From: Lentiprolixibacter aurantiacus
GTDB lineage: Bacteria > Bacteroidota > Bacteroidia > Flavobacteriales > Flavobacteriaceae
Assembly (NCBI RefSeq): GCF_026241225.1
Contig: NZ_JAPFQP010000003.1
Span: 336,380-400,379, forward strand
DNA: 64,000 bases
Direction of reading: 5' to 3'
The translations under genes and the position numbers were made by a program. The notes beneath the pieces are model-generated. The model made no database searches, was not told the origin of the DNA, and saw only the letters and a list, made by a program, of their open reading frames with translations. This document shows positions 53,806 through 61,582 of this stretch, one piece after another. Positions within the stretch are counted from its first letter, which is position 1. The number at the start of each line of letters is the position of its first letter.

Positions 53806-55068
53806 ATGAATCAACTACCACTAACTGAAGACACCGTAATCTTCGGACTGCTTTGTTTGTGCCTCGGATTTGTCTTCTATACCTCTTCCATCAAGACTGG
53901 GTTTTGGGGCAAATTCTACAAAATTATCCCCACCTTACTGATGTGCTACATGCTGCCCGCCATACTGACGAGTACGGGCCTGATCTCGGAGAAGGATTCT
54001 AACCTATATTACATCGCCAGTCGATATCTATTACCGGCTGCACTGGTCCTGTTGACCCTGAGCATTGACCTGAAAGCCATTCTCAACCTGGGTTCCAAGG
54101 CACTGATAATGTTCCTTACAGGTACAGCAGGTATTATTATAGGTGGGCCTATTGCGATCCTCATTGTTTCCATTTTCTCACCGGAAACCGTAGGTGGGAG
54201 TGATTTTGATGCGGTATGGAGGGGCTTATCTACCATTGCCGGAAGCTGGATCGGGGGCGGGGCCAATCAGGCGGCCATGCTGGAAGTCTTTTCCTATAAC
54301 CCCAAGAAATTTGGTGATATGGTACTTGTTGATATTGTGGTTGCCAATATCTGGATGGCAATCATTCTTCTTGGAATAGGACGCTCCAAGCAGATAGACA
54401 AATGGCTTAAGTCTGACACATCAGCCATAGAGACCCTAAAAGAAAAAGTTTCTGCATACACTGCAAAAATTACCCGTGTAACTACCCTGAACGATTATAT
54501 AATTATGTTGTGCCTGGCATTTACAGCGGTAGGGATCGCCCATTTTGCGGGTAATCATTTTGCTGAATTCCTGGAGGCCAGTTTTGAGGTAATCCGGAAT
54601 AAACAAAAGGCGCTTTCCTCACTTGGGTCGAAGTTCCTGTGGATGGTGGTCTTCTCAACGGTTATAGGGATTGTGCTTTCCTTTACCAGGGCAAAGAATT
54701 ATGAGGGTGCTGGAGCCAGTAAGATTGGCGGGTTGTTCATTTATATACTCGTGGCTACCATTGGCATGAAGATGGATCTGAGGACTTTCCTGGAAAATCC
54801 CGGCTTAATCCTGGTTGGATTGATCTGGATTTCCATACATGCCGGTTTGCTCATTCTCGTTGCTAAATTGATCAAAGCCCCGTATTTCTTCCTTGCCGTG
54901 GGAAGTCAGGCCAACGTGGGCGGAGCGGCCTCTGCGCCGGTGGTAGCAGCGGAATTCCATCCTTCCCTGACCTCTGTAGGAATCCTGCTTGCCGTACTCG
55001 GTTATGTGGTGGGAACCGCAGGTGCATATATTTGCGGACTTCTTATGGAAATTGCGGCAAATGTTTAG
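53806..55068 (+). CDS. DUF819-family membrane transporter-like protein
   Basis: 420 residues with about 12 hydrophobic segments. The DUF819 (YjcL-like) pattern is visible in LLMCYMLPAILTSTGLI, GSWIGGGANQAAMLEVF (about residue 148) and SQANVGGAASAPVVAAEFHP (about residue 366). The two glycine-rich repeats suggest an inverted-repeat transporter fold, perhaps for organic anions or amino acids. Substrate unknown. Confidence 0.9.
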   Translation: MNQLPLTEDTVIFGLLCLCLGFVFYTSSIKTGFWGKFYKIIPTLLMCYMLPAILTSTGLISEKDSNLYYIASRYLLPAALVLLTLSIDLKAILNLGSKALIMFLTGTAGIIIGGPIAILIVSIFSPETVGGSDFDAVWRGLSTIAGSWIGGGANQAAMLEVFSYNPKKFGDMVLVDIVVANIWMAIILLGIGRSKQIDKWLKSDTSAIETLKEKVSAYTAKITRVTTLNDYIIMLCLAFTAVGIAHFAGNHFAEFLEASFEVIRNKQKALSSLGSKFLWMVVFSTVIGIVLSFTRAKNYEGAGASKIGGLFIYILVATIGMKMDLRTFLENPGLILVGLIWISIHAGLLILVAKLIKAPYFFLAVGSQANVGGAASAPVVAAEFHPSLTSVGILLAVLGYVVGTAGAYICGLLMEIAANV

Positions 55069-55107
55069 AATCTCGATCAGATTCAGCATATTTGCGCTTC
55101 TAAAGTT

Positions 55108-55827
55108 TTGATGATGAGAATTAGCTTGTGGACCCTTCTGGTAGTGATTGTGATCTTTTCCTGTAAACAGGAGACGAATCCCAATGAGATGACGGTAAGC
55201 GGACAGGTAAAAGGATTGAAAAAGGGGACCTTGTTCCTGCAGCATGTGCAGGATACTCTTTTGGTAACTGTTGATTCCCTTCAGGTAAGGGGAGATGGGC
55301 AGTTCTCCTTTACTACCCTGCTGGAAAGTCCGGAAATCTTCTATTTATACCTGGATAAGGAGGACAACAACGAAATTAATGACCGGATCACCTTTTTTGC
55401 CGAACCCGGATCCATAGTTATCAATACCACCTGGAATGGCTTTGATATTGATGCTGAAATAAGCGGTTCGGAATCCCAAAAAAAACTAGAGGAATATTTG
55501 TCAGTGATGTCCCGTTTTAATTCCAGGAATATTGAATTTCTTCAGGCAGCATCCGATCCGAAAGTGATTCAAAACCAGGAAGCCCTGGATTCCCTGCAAA
55601 TAGCGAGCGACAGAAACGCGCAAAGAGGATTCCTGTACTCTCTGAATTACGCACTTAACAATAAGGACTCTTATATTGCCCCTTACATCGCCGTCAAAGA
55701 AGTCCCCAGTGCCGGCACAGGCATACTCGATTCTATATACAATTCCCTGAGCCCTGAGGTGGCAGCCTCAAAATATGGGAAGGAATTAATCCGTCTGATC
55801 GAAGGTAAAAAAGGAGAGCAGCAATAA
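55108..55827 (+). CDS. DUF4369-domain lipoprotein
   Basis: 239 residues with lipoprotein signal LWTLLVVIVIFSC (Cys near residue 15). Residues about 25-120 match DUF4369, a beta-domain usually found before thioredoxin domains in Bacteroidetes (VSGQVKGLKKGTLFLQHVQD, FFAEPGSIVINTTW). The thioredoxin half is missing, so this is the short form. Envelope function unknown. Confidence 0.85.
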   Translation: MMMRISLWTLLVVIVIFSCKQETNPNEMTVSGQVKGLKKGTLFLQHVQDTLLVTVDSLQVRGDGQFSFTTLLESPEIFYLYLDKEDNNEINDRITFFAEPGSIVINTTWNGFDIDAEISGSESQKKLEEYLSVMSRFNSRNIEFLQAASDPKVIQNQEALDSLQIASDRNAQRGFLYSLNYALNNKDSYIAPYIAVKEVPSAGTGILDSIYNSLSPEVAASKYGKELIRLIEGKKGEQQ

Positions 55828-55830
55828 GTC

Positions 55831-56097
55831 TTAAAGCTTATTAAGCTTGTCTACAAGGCCTCTGGCCTCTTTTTCCAGTTCTTCCCGAATCCCTTTGAAA
55901 TGGGTTTTGTGATCTTCAACCCCTTTCTGGTTGACCTTTGCCATTAGTTCATCAAAAGTGGAAATGGCGTCCTCAATTATTGCTGAGCCTTCTTTGGAGC
56001 CCTGTTTTTCATTTGAGGCTTCAATGATGTAGACGGCCTCAATGATGTCGCCTAATACGTAGTTGATGTCTTTCTTTAAATCCCGGATACTGGCCAT
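55831..56097 (-). CDS. Small helical cytoplasmic protein, unknown function
   Basis: 88 residues from MASIRDLKKDINYVLGDII. Almost all charged helix (AISTFDELMAKVNQKG, GIREELEKEARGLVDKL), likely a helical bundle or coiled coil. A longer reading to 56160 would run into the isomerase gene and is not supported. It is the last gene of the minus-strand idi-queD-bcp-manA group. Confidence 0.75.
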   Translation of the reverse strand: MASIRDLKKDINYVLGDIIEAVYIIEASNEKQGSKEGSAIIEDAISTFDELMAKVNQKGVEDHKTHFKGIREELEKEARGLVDKLNKL

Positions 56098-56125
56098 GAG
56101 TAAATTTTTTTCAAAAGTAAGCCTT

Positions 56126-57094
56126 TTATAGGGTGACTTCCAAAAGGCTGGCGTTTTCACCTTCTAATTGCAGTGAATTTATACCTGCCGGCATAAGGCA
56201 GGTTTCCCCTTTAGACAAGTTTATACTACCGCCTTCGGTGGTAAGGCGAACCGATCCGGCCACCACAATCCAGATACTAAAAGCATCCCGACCGGACAGG
56301 TCCTGTTCAAGACAACCGTTCAGGGGAATGTAGTTTGTGGTAAAATAAGGGGAATCTACCATGGGATTGGCAGTATTTGGCACCTTTGGATAAGAAACCC
56401 TGAAATTCTGTTCTGCACTAAAATCGATAGCCTCCAGGGCCTCTTCGGTGTGTAACTCCCGTGCATTTCCGTTGGCGTCTCTCCGGTCGTAATCGTAAAC
56501 CCTGTACGTAAGATCAGAAGTTTGCTGTATTTCTGCCAGCATAACCCCGGCGCCTATGGCATGGATTTTACCGGCATTGATGAAGAAGGTGTCTCCTGCA
56601 TCAACGGCCTCTTTATTCATAAGGTCCAGCAGGGTATTATCCTCCAGGTGTCGTTGGTATTCTTCGGCACTAACCGCATGGTTGAAATCGATCAGCAGCC
56701 GAGCCCCCGGATCGGCCTGCATAACATACCACATTTCCGTCTTGCCGAAGGAATTGTGCCTTTTCCTTGCCAGTTCATCATCCGGGTGAACCTGTATAGA
56801 CAAGTCATCAGCTGCATCGATAAACTTAATAAGAATAGGAAACTCTGCTCCAAAACGACTTACAATGCTGCTCCCCAGTAATTCCTCTGGAAAGCGATCA
56901 ATCAGCTCCTGAAGGGAAATGCCTTCGTAGGCCCCGTTGGAAACAATTGAAATATCGCCAGGAACGGCAGAAACCTCCCAGCTTTCACCGATATTCGGAC
57001 CCTGAGCAGGTTTACCCAGTTCATTCTTAAGCTTGGATCCTCCCCAGATACGCTCCTTAAGAATGGGTATAAACTTTAACGGATATAATTGCAT
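56126..57094 (-). CDS. manA: Type I mannose-6-phosphate isomerase
   Basis: 322-residue class I phosphomannose isomerase interconverting mannose-6-P and fructose-6-P, a zinc cupin. Zinc ligands are visible in IQVHPDDELA (about residue 100), KTEMWYVM and NAGKIHAIGAGVMLAEIQQ. The length is that of the short Bacteroidetes/Bacillus form. It feeds surface polysaccharide synthesis. Adjacent to bcp with one base between. Confidence 0.93.
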   Translation of the reverse strand: MQLYPLKFIPILKERIWGGSKLKNELGKPAQGPNIGESWEVSAVPGDISIVSNGAYEGISLQELIDRFPEELLGSSIVSRFGAEFPILIKFIDAADDLSIQVHPDDELARKRHNSFGKTEMWYVMQADPGARLLIDFNHAVSAEEYQRHLEDNTLLDLMNKEAVDAGDTFFINAGKIHAIGAGVMLAEIQQTSDLTYRVYDYDRRDANGNARELHTEEALEAIDFSAEQNFRVSYPKVPNTANPMVDSPYFTTNYIPLNGCLEQDLSGRDAFSIWIVVAGSVRLTTEGGSINLSKGETCLMPAGINSLQLEGENASLLEVTL

Positions 57095-57095
57095 C

Positions 57096-57551
57096 TCAGT
57101 TCTGTTGTTTCAAAGCATTCAACGCCTTTTTCATATGTTGTGTTGCGTTAATGCTATTAAATACCATGCTGATTTTTCCTGATTTATCTACTACATAGGT
57201 TTCCCTTCCCGGTAGCAGATTGAACATTTTACCTTCTACTTTGAAAAGTTTTCTAACTTTATTCTGACGATCTGCCAGCAATGTAAAAGGTAACCTGTAT
57301 TTGGATGCAAATTTACGGTGGGAGTTTTCAGAATCAGCACTGATGCCGATGACCATCGCCCCTAGTTCGGTGAATTCCTCATAACTGTCCCTGAATGAAC
57401 ATACTTCCATGGTACAGCCTGGTGTATTGTCCTTTGGGTAAAAGAAAACAACCAGGTTGTGTTTGCCTAAATGGTCTGAGATATTGAAAAGATTTCCATC
57501 CTGATCATTGAGCGTGAAATGGGGAACCTTATCCCCTACTTTTAGTCCCAT
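57096..57551 (-). CDS. bcp: Thioredoxin-dependent peroxiredoxin (BCP/PrxQ)
   Basis: 151 residues. The peroxidatic Cys is in KDNTPGCTMEVCSFRDSY; a second Cys five residues later is the usual resolving Cys of the PrxQ group. VVFFYPKDNTPGC and ISADSENSHRKFASK are typical. Reduces hydroperoxides using thioredoxin. Within the idi to manA operon. Confidence 0.93.
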   Translation of the reverse strand: MGLKVGDKVPHFTLNDQDGNLFNISDHLGKHNLVVFFYPKDNTPGCTMEVCSFRDSYEEFTELGAMVIGISADSENSHRKFASKYRLPFTLLADRQNKVRKLFKVEGKMFNLLPGRETYVVDKSGKISMVFNSINATQHMKKALNALKQQN

Positions 57552-57553
57552 GG

Positions 57554-57961
57554 CTATCCGTTGTAAGTGACAAAATTCCTTGGAGTTTCATAGAGAACTA
57601 CTTCCAAATCGTTTTCAGCGGCAATGTGAGGGCGCAACTTGTTCCAGATAACTACGGCAATATTTTCAGCAGTGGGAATAAGCGTTTTAAATTCCGGGAC
57701 TTGCAGGTTCAGGTTTTTATGATCGAGCGCCTCCTCTACCTCCGATTTAATCAGGTCCTTGAGTTCCTTCATGTCGATAACCATACCGGTTTTGGGATCG
57801 ATCTCCCCGGTAACACTGACAACCAGCTCATAGTTATGTCCGTGGTAATGGGGGTTGTTGCATTTTCCGAAAACAGCTTCATTTTTAGCGTCATCCCACT
57901 CCGGTAAAAATAACCTGTGGGCAGCGTTGAAATGGGCTTTACGACTAACTTTTACTTTCAT
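57554..57961 (-). CDS. queD: 6-carboxytetrahydropterin synthase-type protein (QueD/PTPS family)
   Basis: 135 residues from MKVKVSRKAHFNAAHRL. Zinc-binding His residues are in HFNAAHRL and NPHYHGHNYELVV; the catalytic Asp-His pair is in ALDHKNLN and the conserved Glu in VVLYETPRNFV. QueD makes 6-carboxytetrahydropterin for queuosine. The start at 57961 leaves 4 bases after the idi stop, avoiding the overlap of a longer frame. Confidence 0.9.
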   Translation of the reverse strand: MKVKVSRKAHFNAAHRLFLPEWDDAKNEAVFGKCNNPHYHGHNYELVVSVTGEIDPKTGMVIDMKELKDLIKSEVEEALDHKNLNLQVPEFKTLIPTAENIAVVIWNKLRPHIAAENDLEVVLYETPRNFVTYNG

Positions 57962-57965
57962 CTGC

Positions 57966-58478
57966 TTACTTTTTTTGGAAGAGGTGGTCGTAAAATTTAT
58001 CAAAAATAATCTTGAACCAGGCCGTGTACCTTTCAGGATTATTGGCGATATCGGCTTTTATATTTTCTGGCAACATCCATTTCCAGCTGGCTACCTCCTC
58101 AGGATTGATCTCAGGGGCGTCATTGTAATGGCCTAACATCACGTGATCTAATTCGTGTTCGGTGAGGCCATTGTCAAATTCGGCTTTGTAGACAAAGGAA
58201 AAGAGCTCCTTCAATTCGGTTTCAAAACCCATTTCCTCTTTAAGCCTGCGCACGCCCGCTTCGATGTTAGATTCTCCCTCACGCTGGTGGCTGCAACAGG
58301 TATTGGTCCACAGCAAAGGCGAGTGGTATTTATGCGCTGCCCTTTGTTGCAGCATAATTTCCCCTGCCGGGTTCATGACAAATACCGAAAAAGCTCTGTG
58401 CAGGACACCCTTCTCATGGGCTTCCATTTTGGGCATGGTGCCCAGTTGTTCATTTGCCTGGTTTACCAGGATTACCAT
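57966..58478 (-). CDS. idi: Isopentenyl-diphosphate delta-isomerase, type I
   Basis: 170 residues. The Nudix-type fold has catalytic Cys in LWTNTCCSHQREGE (about residue 62), the Nudix-like REGESNIEAGVRRLKEEMG and the second catalytic Glu in GLTEHELDHVMLG. It converts IPP to DMAPP, so it supplies the carotenoid pathway found at 5-12 kb. The Met at 58478 was preferred over a GTG at 58490 because the -7 box lies immediately upstream. Confidence 0.93.
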   Translation of the reverse strand: MVILVNQANEQLGTMPKMEAHEKGVLHRAFSVFVMNPAGEIMLQQRAAHKYHSPLLWTNTCCSHQREGESNIEAGVRRLKEEMGFETELKELFSFVYKAEFDNGLTEHELDHVMLGHYNDAPEINPEEVASWKWMLPENIKADIANNPERYTAWFKIIFDKFYDHLFQKK

Positions 58479-58494
58479 TTCCTCTTTCACATCG

Positions 58495-58502
58495 CAAAAA
58501 TA
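58495..58502 (-). promoter_or_regulatory. -7 box of the idi operon
   Basis: On the minus strand TATTTTTG, 16 bases before the chosen idi start. Confidence 0.5.
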
Positions 58503-58570
58503 GCAGGTTTACCCAACAATAGGGTTAAGAGCGTCTTAAAACTAAACCAGGTAAGCAGTAAAGCCCTTTT

Positions 58571-59530
58571 TTAGAAGAAACGAGGGGACTTCAAATTACC
58601 CTGGACTCGGATAAAATCGTACCGCAGTATCACTTCAAAAGAACCGTCATTGAAAGCTGCATTGCCCAATTCTGTAATCTCCCTGTCGTAGGCTATCCCC
58701 AGAAGGAAGGAGGGAGAGATCTGAAATCCAGCCATACCACTAAAGGCAGCGTCCCAGCGGTATGCTGCGCCCAGGATAAACTTATCGTTATACATGAAAT
58801 TGGCAGACAGATCAAGTTGCAGGGGGGCTCCGCGAACTACTTTGGTCAACAAAGCCGGTTTAAATTTCCAGAAGGCACTCATTTCCATGACGTAACCGGT
58901 AATGAAGTAAAAATTCAATTCTTCACTCGCAGTAGAAAGGGATGACTCATCAAAATGCGTCGTTTCCAGGATCCTGGGAACAGAAAGCCCTGCATAGAAC
59001 CGTTCTGTATGGTAATAAACCCCGGCCCCGATATTGGGTGAAAACCTGTTCTGAATATCCTGCTGCAGCGTGGGATCCGGACCACCCGGGCTGCTCAGGT
59101 CCTGGTTGAGTTCGGAAAACCTTATGTCCAGCAAATGAGCACTTGCCTTGATGCCAAAGCTCAGCCTTGCATCCTGAGAAGTTTGAACAGTATAGGAAAA
59201 ATCCAGGTCGAAATACGTTTCCGAGGTAGGCCCAATCTGGTCATTAACAACGGATATCCCTGCACCAACCCCTTTGTATCCCAGAGGGCTATGGACGTTC
59301 AACGTCTGTGTTTTGGGTGCTCCGTCAAGACCAACCCACTGTGCCCGGTACAGGGCGGCAATACTCATATGCCCCCTGGATCCGGCATACCCCGGATTAA
59401 CACTTACCGTATTGTACATATACTGGGTGTACTGTGCATCCTGCTGGGCTTCCGTAGTGGCCATACCCAATAGTATGGAAAGAAATCCCCAAAGCAGTTT
59501 TTTAAAGCGATTATGTTTAGACTGGTTCAT
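58571..59530 (-). CDS. PorP/SprF-family type IX secretion-associated membrane protein
   Basis: 319 residues with a signal peptide (SILLGMATTEAQQ). The start of the mature protein, QDAQYTQYMYNTVSVNPGYAGSRG, is the PorP/SprF signature, and the rest forms a beta barrel (YDREITELGNAAFNDGSFEVILRYDF). SprF-type proteins work with specific adhesins that carry the gliding C-terminal domain. It is 14 bases downstream of such a protein, so the two are probably a secretion/surface-anchoring pair. Confidence 0.9.
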   Translation of the reverse strand: MNQSKHNRFKKLLWGFLSILLGMATTEAQQDAQYTQYMYNTVSVNPGYAGSRGHMSIAALYRAQWVGLDGAPKTQTLNVHSPLGYKGVGAGISVVNDQIGPTSETYFDLDFSYTVQTSQDARLSFGIKASAHLLDIRFSELNQDLSSPGGPDPTLQQDIQNRFSPNIGAGVYYHTERFYAGLSVPRILETTHFDESSLSTASEELNFYFITGYVMEMSAFWKFKPALLTKVVRGAPLQLDLSANFMYNDKFILGAAYRWDAAFSGMAGFQISPSFLLGIAYDREITELGNAAFNDGSFEVILRYDFIRVQGNLKSPRFF

Positions 59531-59544
59531 TTTTTCCTTGGTTG

Positions 59545-61557
59545 CTAACGGTTAAGATACAAGTATCCGGACAGGGTTTGCATAATTCCATTATCATCCT
59601 CAAAATCCAGGATATAGAAATATGTACCTACAGGCAGTTTGTTATCTACATCCACGGTAACCCTGCCCTCTGATGTGCCATCAAAGACGTTGCCCTGGCT
59701 GTTATACGCTTTGGTCATGTAGACCTGTACACCCCATCGGTTGTAAATTTTTATGGTGTTATTCGGATAATTTTCAATACCCCTAATCGTAAGCACATCA
59801 TGTACCCCATCTCCATTCGGAGTCACTACATTGAAGACTTCAATATCAGCCTCAATAATGTTTAGTTCCAGATAATCGGGTATTCCATCGGTATCAAAAT
59901 CATCATTGCTATAGATACCATCGAAATTGGCATCTTCATCAATGGTCATAATGTTATCATCGTCATCATCCGTATCGCGATAATCCGATTCTGAATCACG
60001 GTCCGTATTTGGAAGGTTCTCATACGGATCATCAATTTCATCATTCACATCCAGATCTATCTGGGTGTAGCCTTCATATCCGTCATCCAGACCATCATTG
60101 TCTTTATCAGAACCAATAAAGGTCACATCCGGAATACCATCGTGGTCGTGGTCATGAGCTTCAATGTTATCCGGCACATTGTCATTATCACTGTCTGTAT
60201 CCACATAGTCCGGAATACCATCTCCATCGGTGTCTACCGGAATAATTCCCAGGTTTCCGCCTGTTTCGTAGACGTCATCCAGACCGTTATCGTTATTGTC
60301 CAGGCTGCTTGGTGCCTCATAATCTGCTGTGGTTTGTGCTTCCACATTATCCGGGATACCATCGTCATCGCTATCAATATCGAGGTAATCCGGAATACCG
60401 TCACCATCGGTGTCTGTAGGGTTCGTTGACGGATCATTGTCTCCATCGAGATTCAGATCTTCAAAGCTGTCTACGATTCCGTCGTCATCAGCATCGAGGT
60501 CTACACCCAGAGGATTGGTGATTACAGTAACTGTCGCTGTACTGCAATTTCCGAGAGAATCACAGAGCGTATAAGAGAAGGCATCTGTACCTATAAACCC
60601 AGGGTTGGGCGTATAGGTAACCGTATCATCTGAAGGATCTCCCGGTGTGCCACCATCATTTATCGTTACCGTCCCATTCAGAGGGCTGGCAGTGGTCAGC
60701 GTGCCGGAAACAGGAAGGTCATTATCATTGGCAAGTATATCTATAGTGATCGGGGTATCTTCCTCCGTAGCAATGGAATCATCAATGGCATCCACAATAG
60801 GATTAACCGTGATATTTACCGTAGCCGTACTACAATCGCCCATATTATTGCAAACCGTATAATCAAATGAATCCGTACCGTTGTAATCGGGATTCGGTGT
60901 ATAGGTAATCACATCATCTGAGGGGTCATTGGGTGTTCCTCCATCATCTATAGCTACTGTACCGTGCGCAGGGCTGGTGGTTGTCAAAGTTCCGACCGCA
61001 GGTAGGTTGGAATCATTGGCGTAAACGTTTATAACGGCAGATGTATCCTCATCCAGGGTGGCCACATCGTCCAAGAGGACAGCAGCCTGTTGCAGGCAAA
61101 CGACAGTAAACCCCGGCAAATCAATCGAATTGCCTGCTTTGGTAAGCGTGGCAACATATCGAACAACCGAAGTGGTGGCAGTAACTACCGGACTCAGCTG
61201 ATCTCCGGCAACGGCAGGACTCCAACTGACAGTTGCACTTCCCAAAACATTGGGGGATATATCCAGGGTAACCTGATTATCAGGAGCTGTACAGTCCGTT
61301 AAAATAAAATACCCTGTGGCATTGGAACCACAAAGTGTACCGTCGTAAGTTGCGTAATAAACCCCTGGTGTGGAAGTCTCATAAAAGAAATCCGTAGATA
61401 GCACAGTGGCAGGATCTGAAGCTTCATACCAGCGGTAATTGCTTTCATCTCCCGAATTAGGAGCCTGCAAAAGGAACTGCGCATTAGATGCAGTAAACCC
61501 CAGCAAGGTAAATACCATACTGAGGATCAAAAACTGATATCGTTGTTTATTTCTCAA
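59545..61557 (-). CDS. T9SS type B cargo surface protein with gliding-motility-associated C-terminal domain
   Basis: 670 residues. A signal peptide (QFLILSMVFTLLGFTASNAQ) is followed by an N-terminal region (about residues 25-155) with FILTDCTAPDNQVTLDIS. Two cadherin-like repeats of about 90 residues follow (DEDTSAVINVYANDSNLP and EEDTPITIDILANDNDLP). A Ca-binding thrombospondin-3-like stretch (about residues 355-560) has many DTDGDGIPDYLD units. The C-terminal domain is VVTPNGDGVHDVLTIRGIEN, then KIYNRWGVQVY and the final strands GTYFYILDFEDD and LSGYLYLNR, the type IX sorting signal of gliding proteins. It would be exported and fixed to the cell surface. Operon with PorP and the repeat protein. 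Confidence 0.9.
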   Translation of the reverse strand: MRNKQRYQFLILSMVFTLLGFTASNAQFLLQAPNSGDESNYRWYEASDPATVLSTDFFYETSTPGVYYATYDGTLCGSNATGYFILTDCTAPDNQVTLDISPNVLGSATVSWSPAVAGDQLSPVVTATTSVVRYVATLTKAGNSIDLPGFTVVCLQQAAVLLDDVATLDEDTSAVINVYANDSNLPAVGTLTTTSPAHGTVAIDDGGTPNDPSDDVITYTPNPDYNGTDSFDYTVCNNMGDCSTATVNITVNPIVDAIDDSIATEEDTPITIDILANDNDLPVSGTLTTASPLNGTVTINDGGTPGDPSDDTVTYTPNPGFIGTDAFSYTLCDSLGNCSTATVTVITNPLGVDLDADDDGIVDSFEDLNLDGDNDPSTNPTDTDGDGIPDYLDIDSDDDGIPDNVEAQTTADYEAPSSLDNNDNGLDDVYETGGNLGIIPVDTDGDGIPDYVDTDSDNDNVPDNIEAHDHDHDGIPDVTFIGSDKDNDGLDDGYEGYTQIDLDVNDEIDDPYENLPNTDRDSESDYRDTDDDDDNIMTIDEDANFDGIYSNDDFDTDGIPDYLELNIIEADIEVFNVVTPNGDGVHDVLTIRGIENYPNNTIKIYNRWGVQVYMTKAYNSQGNVFDGTSEGRVTVDVDNKLPVGTYFYILDFEDDNGIMQTLSGYLYLNR
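60000..60460 (-). repeat. Thrombospondin type 3-like calcium-binding repeats
   Basis: The Asp/Gly-rich block encodes repeats of the form DTDGDGIPDYLD and DSDDDGIPDN, giving many near-identical short DNA segments (for example TCCGGAATACC). The acidic loops bind calcium in related adhesins. It lies inside the T9SS cargo gene. Confidence 0.8.
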
Positions 61558-61582
61558 ACTTATTCGGATATAGTTGTCCGCA

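Noticed and set aside
60000..60460. Short DNA repeats as a possible regulatory or mobile array
   Set aside because: They encode the regular DTDGDGIPDYLD calcium loops of the T9SS cargo protein.
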